DNA of 64,000 nt from Nitratireductor arenosus (GTDB lineage: Bacteria > Pseudomonadota > Alphaproteobacteria > Rhizobiales > Rhizobiaceae). This document shows, one piece after another, positions 59,640 to 64,000 of the stretch; within the stretch, counting starts at the first letter, position 1, and each line of letters starts with the position of its first letter. Position numbers and translations under genes: made by a program. The DNA is taken from positions 952,919-1,016,918 of the forward strand of contig NZ_WPHG01000002.1 in assembly GCF_009742725.1 (NCBI RefSeq), in the 5' to 3' direction. The notes beneath the pieces were generated by a model that was not told where the DNA came from, did not search any database, and saw only the letters and a list, made by a program, of their open reading frames with translations.

Positions 59640-61058
59640 CTATCCGATCCCGAACCACAATGTTGCCAGGCCGAGAAAAGCGAAGAAGCCGACAACGTCG
59701 GTGACCATGGTGACGAAGACGGCGGAAGCGATCGCCGGATCGGCGCCGAACTTGTCGAGCAGCAGCGGGATGAGGATGCCGGCCAGCGCGGCGGCCAGCA
59801 TATTGACGACCATGGCTGTGGCAATGACCCCGCCAAGGCCGGGATTCTGGAACCACAGCCCGGCGACAATCCCGATCAGCGTGGCGAAGATAACGCCGTT
59901 GATGATGCCGACCAGAGTTTCGCGGCGAATGATGCGGCCGGCATTGTAGATATCGAGGTCCTTGGTGGCGAGCGCGCGTACCGTCACCGTCATCGTCTGG
60001 GTGCCGGCATTCCCGCCCATCGAGGCGACGATCGGCATCAGGATGGCGAGCGCGACCATCTCCTCGATCGTCGCGTCGAACAGGCCGATGACGGAGGCCG
60101 ACAGGAAGGCCGTCCCCAGATTGACCAGCAGCCAGGGCGCGCGCGAACGCGAGGTCGCCGCAACCGTATCGGACAGTTCCTCGTCGCCGACGCCGCCCAT
60201 CCTCAGAAGATCCTCCTGAGCCTCCTGCTGGATGACGTCGACGACATCGTCGATGGTCAGAACGCCGACCAGGCGCTCGTTTTCGTCGACGACGGCGGCC
60301 GACAGAAGGTCGTACTGCTCGAATTCGCGCGCCGCCTCTTCCTGGTCCATCGTGGCCGGGATGGCGTGGCGCGTCTCATGCATGATGTCCTCGATCTTGA
60401 CCGCGCGCTTGGTGCGCAGGATCTGGTCGAGATGGACTGCGCCGAGCAGTTTGAAGGTCGGATCGACGACGAAGATCTGCGAAAACTCGTCCGGCAGGTT
60501 CTGGTCATCACGCATGTAGTCGATGGTCTGGCCGACGGTCCAGAAGGGCGGCACGGCGACGAATTCCGTCTGCATGCGCCGGCCGGCGGTCTCTTCGGGA
60601 TAGTCGAGCGAGCGGCGCAGCCGAATGCGCTCGGTGAACGGCAGTTTCGCCAGGATCTCGTCCTGGTCCTGCGCGTCGAGATCCTCGAGAATATAGACCG
60701 CGTCGTCCGAATCGAGTTCCTGCATCGCCGTGGCGATCCGCTCGTTCGGCAGGCCGTCGACGATCTCCATGCGGATGGCGTCGTCGACCTCCGTCAGCGC
60801 GGTGAAATCGAAATCGTCACCCAAAAGATCGACCAGCGCGCGGCGCTGTTCGGGCAGCAGCGCCTCGATCAGATCACCAAGCTCGGACTGGTGGAGACCG
60901 GCCACATCCTGTTTGAGCGTCAGGACATCGCGGTCGGCGATCGCCGCGCCGATATGGGCGAGAAAGGTCGGCCGGATAACACCGTCGTCGCTGTAGAGAC
61001 CGGCCTCGACCGGTTCGCGCGCGTTTTCGCCGACGCTTTCGTTTTCAGGACCGGCCAC
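59640..61058 (-). CDS. mgtE: magnesium transporter MgtE
   Basis: Mg2+ channel-like transporter, 472 residues. Order: N-domain (about 25-135), two CBS domains (about 140-260; e.g. QIFVVDPTFKLLGAVHLDQI and AAVVDENERLVGVLTIDDVV), and a C-terminal membrane domain of five helices with SMGGNAGTQTMTVTVRALAT and VVNMLAAALAGI. Mg2+ bound to the N and CBS domains closes the pore. The start is a GTG at 61058 with GGAG 7 bp upstream; TTG at 61073 is a weaker alternative. Confidence 0.95.
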   Translation of the reverse strand: MAGPENESVGENAREPVEAGLYSDDGVIRPTFLAHIGAAIADRDVLTLKQDVAGLHQSELGDLIEALLPEQRRALVDLLGDDFDFTALTEVDDAIRMEIVDGLPNERIATAMQELDSDDAVYILEDLDAQDQDEILAKLPFTERIRLRRSLDYPEETAGRRMQTEFVAVPPFWTVGQTIDYMRDDQNLPDEFSQIFVVDPTFKLLGAVHLDQILRTKRAVKIEDIMHETRHAIPATMDQEEAAREFEQYDLLSAAVVDENERLVGVLTIDDVVDVIQQEAQEDLLRMGGVGDEELSDTVAATSRSRAPWLLVNLGTAFLSASVIGLFDATIEEMVALAILMPIVASMGGNAGTQTMTVTVRALATKDLDIYNAGRIIRRETLVGIINGVIFATLIGIVAGLWFQNPGLGGVIATAMVVNMLAAALAGILIPLLLDKFGADPAIASAVFVTMVTDVVGFFAFLGLATLWFGIG

Positions 61059-61231
61059 CGAGCAACTCCGCAATCGTGTTTCTTGATGTCTGCCTTATCC
61101 GGGTCTCGCACGGGAATGTATGATTGCCGCGACACAAAGCGGCGATTTTGAAACCCTCGCGGCCGACGCTCTCCCAACCCACGACCTAGACCGTTTTACG
61201 GCCGGATGGAACCGGTCGCGTGCGTGACCGG

Positions 61232-62005
61232 TCAGTCGCGGATGCGCCGCAGGATGGTCAGGCTTTCCTCGCGGTCGAGCGCGTCGCGCACCACGTCGGG
61301 CACGCCGGCCCCGCCCTTGCCCGCCGCCTCGTCAAGCGCGACGTCGCGGATCGTCACGCTCAGCGTGTGGGTCACCTGCCGGGCCGCTCCGAAGGAAATG
61401 TCGGCGCCGAGCAGGCTCAGGCCTGGGGTGGCGACGGCGATGGCCGGCCGGGCGCGCCCGTCCTGGGTGAGCTGGAAGGCGACATCGTAGGAATAGGCGG
61501 CCGGCGTTTCGCGCACATTGATCAGCGCCACCGTGGTCTGCAGGATCCATTCCTTCAGGCCGAGACCGCCGGCGATGCGCGCGGGCGGATTGGCGATCTC
61601 GCCCGAGCATGCCAGTTCGGTGAACGGGTAATAGACCGACACGGTGGTGTCGACCGTGTTGACATGACGCCGGTTCGCCCCGACGCCGAGGCCGGCGGTG
61701 CCGTTGGTGATCGGAATGACGAAATTGGCGTTGCCGCCGCCATCGACGATCTTGACCAGCTTGAGCCCGGCGGTCGCCTTGGCGTATTGGCGGCCGACGG
61801 TGATGCCGGCCTCGCGCAGCCGTGCGGCCAGGCGCGGCTCGGCCTTGACCAACACCAGCGCCTCGCACAGCTCCTGCTCGACCGTGTAGAACAGCGATTC
61901 GACTTTGACATAATCATCGTCGGTGAAATCGGGCAGGCTCGCGCAGCCCGTCACCGCGATGGCAAAAAAACCTTGAAGCAGCACCCCGCGCCATGCCAAC
62001 CGCAT
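61232..62005 (-). CDS. hypothetical lipoprotein
   Basis: A 257-residue protein with a lipoprotein signal peptide: MRLAWRGVLLQGFFAIAVTG and lipobox VTGC with the lipidated Cys. The mature part is mostly beta with DFTDDDYVKVESLFYTVEQE, SIPNG-like glycine stretches (ITNGTAGLGVGANRRHVNTV) and a C-terminal helix (DVVRDALDREESLTILRR). No family recognised. It is probably an outer- or inner-membrane lipoprotein. Single gene. Confidence 0.7.
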   Translation of the reverse strand: MRLAWRGVLLQGFFAIAVTGCASLPDFTDDDYVKVESLFYTVEQELCEALVLVKAEPRLAARLREAGITVGRQYAKATAGLKLVKIVDGGGNANFVIPITNGTAGLGVGANRRHVNTVDTTVSVYYPFTELACSGEIANPPARIAGGLGLKEWILQTTVALINVRETPAAYSYDVAFQLTQDGRARPAIAVATPGLSLLGADISFGAARQVTHTLSVTIRDVALDEAAGKGGAGVPDVVRDALDREESLTILRRIRD

Positions 62006-62326
62006 GCGCCCCTCCCCAGCCCCTTGCACCTGATCGACAGCTATTTCAGCCGCCGGACCGGCAAAGAGCAAGGTGAATTGCCGCGCCGGGCGACGGGTGG
62101 GCTCGAAAGTTGGGGATGGTGCCGAAAATCGGATGGTGCGGTCGAGAAGAACCGCAAAAGCAGGAAAAGACGTTTGTTTTCAACACAAATGGTCCCGCAC
62201 TACCTCTTCTTAGGGGCGTTACAAATCAATAGGTTACGATAAAGTGTCCCACGCGGCATCCACAGAAAACGGCAAATGTGGAGAAGCCGATGACATCGAA
62301 ATACGTCAAACAGCAGGCCTCGCACC
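62006..62326. other. AT-richer intergenic region before a zinc-ribbon gene cluster
   Basis: About 320 bp less GC-rich than the core genome, for example around 62150-62250. It marks the left edge of the accessory patch 62.0-63.9 kb. No gene, integrase or repeat was recognised. Confidence 0.5.
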
Positions 62327-62449
62327 ATGACCGAAACCCTCGCCCCTGTCGAATGCGCCTCTTGCGGCTGGACCGGCAAGCGCAAGACGGGGAAGATTGT
62401 GGAGTGCCCGAAATGCGGGGCGATTGCGACGTTTCAGATAAAGGATTGA
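62327..62449 (+). CDS. small zinc-ribbon protein, 40 residues
   Basis: MTETLAPVECASCGWTGKRK then a linker and CPKCGAIATFQIKD: two CxxC pairs spaced like a zinc ribbon of the Com/rubredoxin-like type. Such short proteins are common in phage-derived DNA. The next gene starts 4 bp after its stop, so the two form a unit. Confidence 0.65.
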   Translation: MTETLAPVECASCGWTGKRKTGKIVECPKCGAIATFQIKD

Positions 62450-62452
62450 ACG

Positions 62453-62749
62453 ATGTGCAGCGTGTTTCTGATTGACGGAAAATACTGCGAGACAGGAGCG
62501 GACCTGATTGCTGCATTCGGCGAGGAAACCGCCCGCTGGCTCAATCGTCTCTACGAGCACGAAGGTGAAACCTTCAGGCGCCGAAACGACGATGGCGTTC
62601 TTGAGCCTTTTTCGATCTCAGCGGATGATATAGCGCGAACCTGCCTATGTCATGTCGACCACGAAAGGCTTGAAAGGCTAATCGGCGGCCCGTGGGAGTA
62701 TGATCCGGGAAAAAGTGCCCACATAATCATCAGGGACAAGCGCTCGTAG
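62453..62749 (+). CDS. hypothetical protein
   Basis: A 98-residue protein starting MCSVFLIDGKYCETGADLIA and having RRRNDDGVLEPFSISADDIA and CLCHVDHERLERLIGGPWEY. No family recognised; acidic with scattered cysteines. It directly follows the small zinc-ribbon gene, and its last codons overlap the 5' end of the tRNA-like gene. Confidence 0.55.
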   Translation: MCSVFLIDGKYCETGADLIAAFGEETARWLNRLYEHEGETFRRRNDDGVLEPFSISADDIARTCLCHVDHERLERLIGGPWEYDPGKSAHIIIRDKRS

Positions 62750-62816
62750 CTCAGATGGATAGAGCAGCGGATTCCGAGTCCGCAGGCCGCAGGTTCGAGC
62801 CCTGCCACTCCGACCA
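62740..62816 (+). tRNA. tRNA-Arg(CCG)-like gene with non-pairing acceptor stem
   Basis: The D arm (gctc/gagc), the anticodon arm (gcgga-ttCCGag-tccgc; anticodon CCG for Arg) and the T arm (gcagg-ttcgagc-cctgc) are complete, with a CCA end encoded at 62814-62816. The acceptor halves do not pair: gcgctcg at the 5' end faces cactccg at the 3' end, and only two of seven positions match. It is either a real gene damaged at one end, or a chimera made when a mobile element replaced one half. It overlaps the stop of the preceding small gene. Confidence 0.6.
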
Positions 62817-62884
62817 GACAAAACAAGTACTTGCGTGCGCCTGCCGTTTGCCACCCCACAGATATCCCCACAGTTTCCAACTGA

Positions 62885-63163
62885 TCATCGCCCTTTAGCT
62901 TTCCCATAGGCGTTGCCATTCGGATTTTCCGGCCACCCCTCCCTTAGCGTCGCCGGCGAGTAGATCAGCCCCACATCCTTGCTACCGCAGCGGCCGCATT
63001 TGAGCCGCCGCAGCAAGTCGTCCTTCATCGCCGGCGCGTCTGGACCGAGCTTGTCGCGCAGCAGGGTGAGATCGATCGCGGCGTGGTGATGGCATTTGGC
63101 GTTGTGGCAATAGACGCGCACGGTCATGCGCTCGTCGATCAGGCGTTGCGGCGTCCAAACCAT
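62885..63163 (-). CDS. zinc-ribbon hypothetical protein
   Basis: A 92-residue protein from the ATG at 63163 (MVWTPQRLIDERMTVRVYCH). Cysteine pairs CHNAKCHHH and CGRCGSKD suggest one zinc site between them. No family recognised. It has 10 bp to the next gene on the same strand and shares its kind of architecture, so the pair may be related and co-transcribed. Confidence 0.65.
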   Translation of the reverse strand: MVWTPQRLIDERMTVRVYCHNAKCHHHAAIDLTLLRDKLGPDAPAMKDDLLRRLKCGRCGSKDVGLIYSPATLREGWPENPNGNAYGKAKGR

Positions 63164-63173
63164 CGCGCTCTCC

Positions 63174-63497
63174 TCACCCGCCGACCAGATCACGCCATGT
63201 GACCCGCTTGACGTGATAGATCCTGTCCAGCCTGCGGATCGTCATCGTCGCGCGCTGCGCGGCCGTCGGCAATTCCATGCTGATGCGCATCGACCACTTC
63301 TCGCCGCACTTCTCGCACCGCATCTTTCGCGCCACGTCGTCGACCTCGATGTCGCCGAACACGCGCGCCAGGTCCGACGGCACGAAAAACCGCTCCACGC
63401 GGCAGCGCCGGCATTCGATGCGCAAAAGCGAGCCGTTCGCATGCGCGCTCGACAGGAGATAGGCGTGTTTGTGTTTTGGCCAATAGGGTTCCGGCAT
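63174..63497 (-). CDS. zinc-ribbon hypothetical protein
   Basis: A 107-residue protein from the ATG at 63497 (MPEPYWPKHKHAYLLSSAHA). It has CRRCRVERFF and CEKCGEKWSMRISMELP, i.e. CxxC pairs that could form a zinc ribbon, followed by a helical basic tail (RATMTIRRLDRIYHVKRVTW). Similar pairs of small zinc-ribbon proteins occur in phage- or island-derived DNA. Function unknown. Confidence 0.65.
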   Translation of the reverse strand: MPEPYWPKHKHAYLLSSAHANGSLLRIECRRCRVERFFVPSDLARVFGDIEVDDVARKMRCEKCGEKWSMRISMELPTAAQRATMTIRRLDRIYHVKRVTWRDLVGG

Positions 63498-63571
63498 GAG
63501 AACGAAATAGGAACAAATCCCTTGCCGACGCAAGAGGCCCGTGGCAGGCTGTCGGTCAAAAGGAGATGATC

Positions 63572-63865
63572 ATGCGTCTCGTTTTGCATGTCGACGGTGC
63601 CAGCGAACTGGAGTTGCGCCGGGGTTTGAAAGCCGCCGAGGCGGTATTCGAAAGGGCCGGGGTCAGCGCTGAACGCGCGGCCGAGGGCATGTTCGCACTG
63701 GAAGGCTGGGACATACAGAGCTTCCCCGAAAATTCCTTGAGCGATGAGGACGGCCGCGCCGCGTCCGCATGGATCGACGCCACCAACGCGGCGGTCGAGG
63801 CGTGCATTCGCAATCGGGGGCGTGAACAGGCGCCATCGTCCTGGCGCCTGGCCTTCGAGGACTGA
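63572..63865 (+). CDS. hypothetical protein
   Basis: A 97-residue acidic protein from the ATG at 63572; AAAGGAG lies 6 bp before it (63566 is in frame but too close). MRLVLHVDGASELELRRGLK and EGWDIQSFPENSLSDEDGRA are followed by a helical end (ASAWIDATNAAVEACIRNRG). No family recognised. It is divergent from the zinc-ribbon pair. Confidence 0.55.
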   Translation: MRLVLHVDGASELELRRGLKAAEAVFERAGVSAERAAEGMFALEGWDIQSFPENSLSDEDGRAASAWIDATNAAVEACIRNRGREQAPSSWRLAFED

Positions 63866-64000
63866 CGACTGGATCGCGGGTAGTGTCTCAGTTTGAAAAC
63901 CTACGGCGCATGGCGGGGCCGGTAGTCCGTAGAGTCTATGCAGGCATCATAAAACGTCTGATCCATCTTACACCACGTGGTCTTATCGATTCCGCGTCCC
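63866..64000. other. right end of window, nothing recognised
   Basis: 135 bp after the last gene. It shows no conserved motif, and any gene starting here is cut off by the window edge. Confidence 0.4.

Noticed and set aside
62650..62919. minus-strand open frame with VGVAGLEPAACGLGIRCSIH
   Set aside because: This is the well-known spurious translation of the antisense strand of a tRNA-Arg gene; the tRNA-like sequence explains it.

Overview
The window is 64 kb of GC-rich bacterial chromosome. It suggests an alphaproteobacterium of the order Hyphomicrobiales (Rhizobiales). Pointers are the MipZ-type division ATPase, EipB (DUF1849), DUF1489, DUF6455 and DUF4031 proteins, the rpsB-tsf-pyrH-frr-uppS-cdsA-rseP order, LexA boxes of the GTTC-N7-GTTC type, and palindromic repeats resembling those dispersed in rhizobial genomes. 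No rRNA, CRISPR array or complete transposon is visible.

Most of the window is ordinary core genome. 0-7 kb (minus strand): rpsB, tsf, pyrH, frr, uppS, cdsA, rseP (cut by the left edge), preceded upstream by eipB and a DUF4031 gene. 7-12 kb: RidA, a glycerophosphodiesterase, a DUF482-like GNAT protein, an SMR pump, a HIT protein and the AzlCD exporter, then a lower-GC methyltransferase and a decayed IS5-family fragment. 12.8-21 kb: clpS-clpA with a helical-repeat gene, a phasin, a D,D-carboxypeptidase, a J-domain protein, a VWA protein and mipZ. 21-28.5 kb: DUF1489, serine dehydratase, two L,D-transpeptidases, class I fumarase and a rhodanese. 28.7-32.6 kb: a compact four-gene operon of ATP-grasp, alpha-E, transglutaminase-like and Anbu proteasome-like proteins. 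32.9-41.4 kb: queuosine genes tgt and queA, two cyclophilins, coaD and gyrA. 41.9-49.3 kb: MarC, a methyltransferase, a VOC protein, ssb and uvrA, the last two with SOS boxes.

The accessory core is 49.2-53.2 kb. The 3' end of uvrA is present twice and brackets a two-gene cassette. Two copies of a 230-bp element with perfect or near-perfect inverted ends flank a DUF559 nuclease gene. A VapBC-like toxin-antitoxin pair follows, with a palindromic operator. Next comes a gene carrying palindromic repeats in frame, and a 7-bp tandem repeat. From 53.4 kb the content is housekeeping again: DUF72, aldo/keto reductase, fatty acid desaturase, DUF1624 acyltransferase, isoprenylcysteine methyltransferase-like, MerR, DUF6455 and MgtE. 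A second, less GC-rich accessory patch at 62-64 kb holds small zinc-ribbon proteins and a tRNA-Arg(CCG)-like gene whose acceptor stem does not pair.

For function, the best leads are the Anbu operon (a predicted peptide-ligase and peptidase system with little experimental description), the uvrA-tail duplication cassette, and a Tgt enzyme that has lost three of its four zinc ligands.
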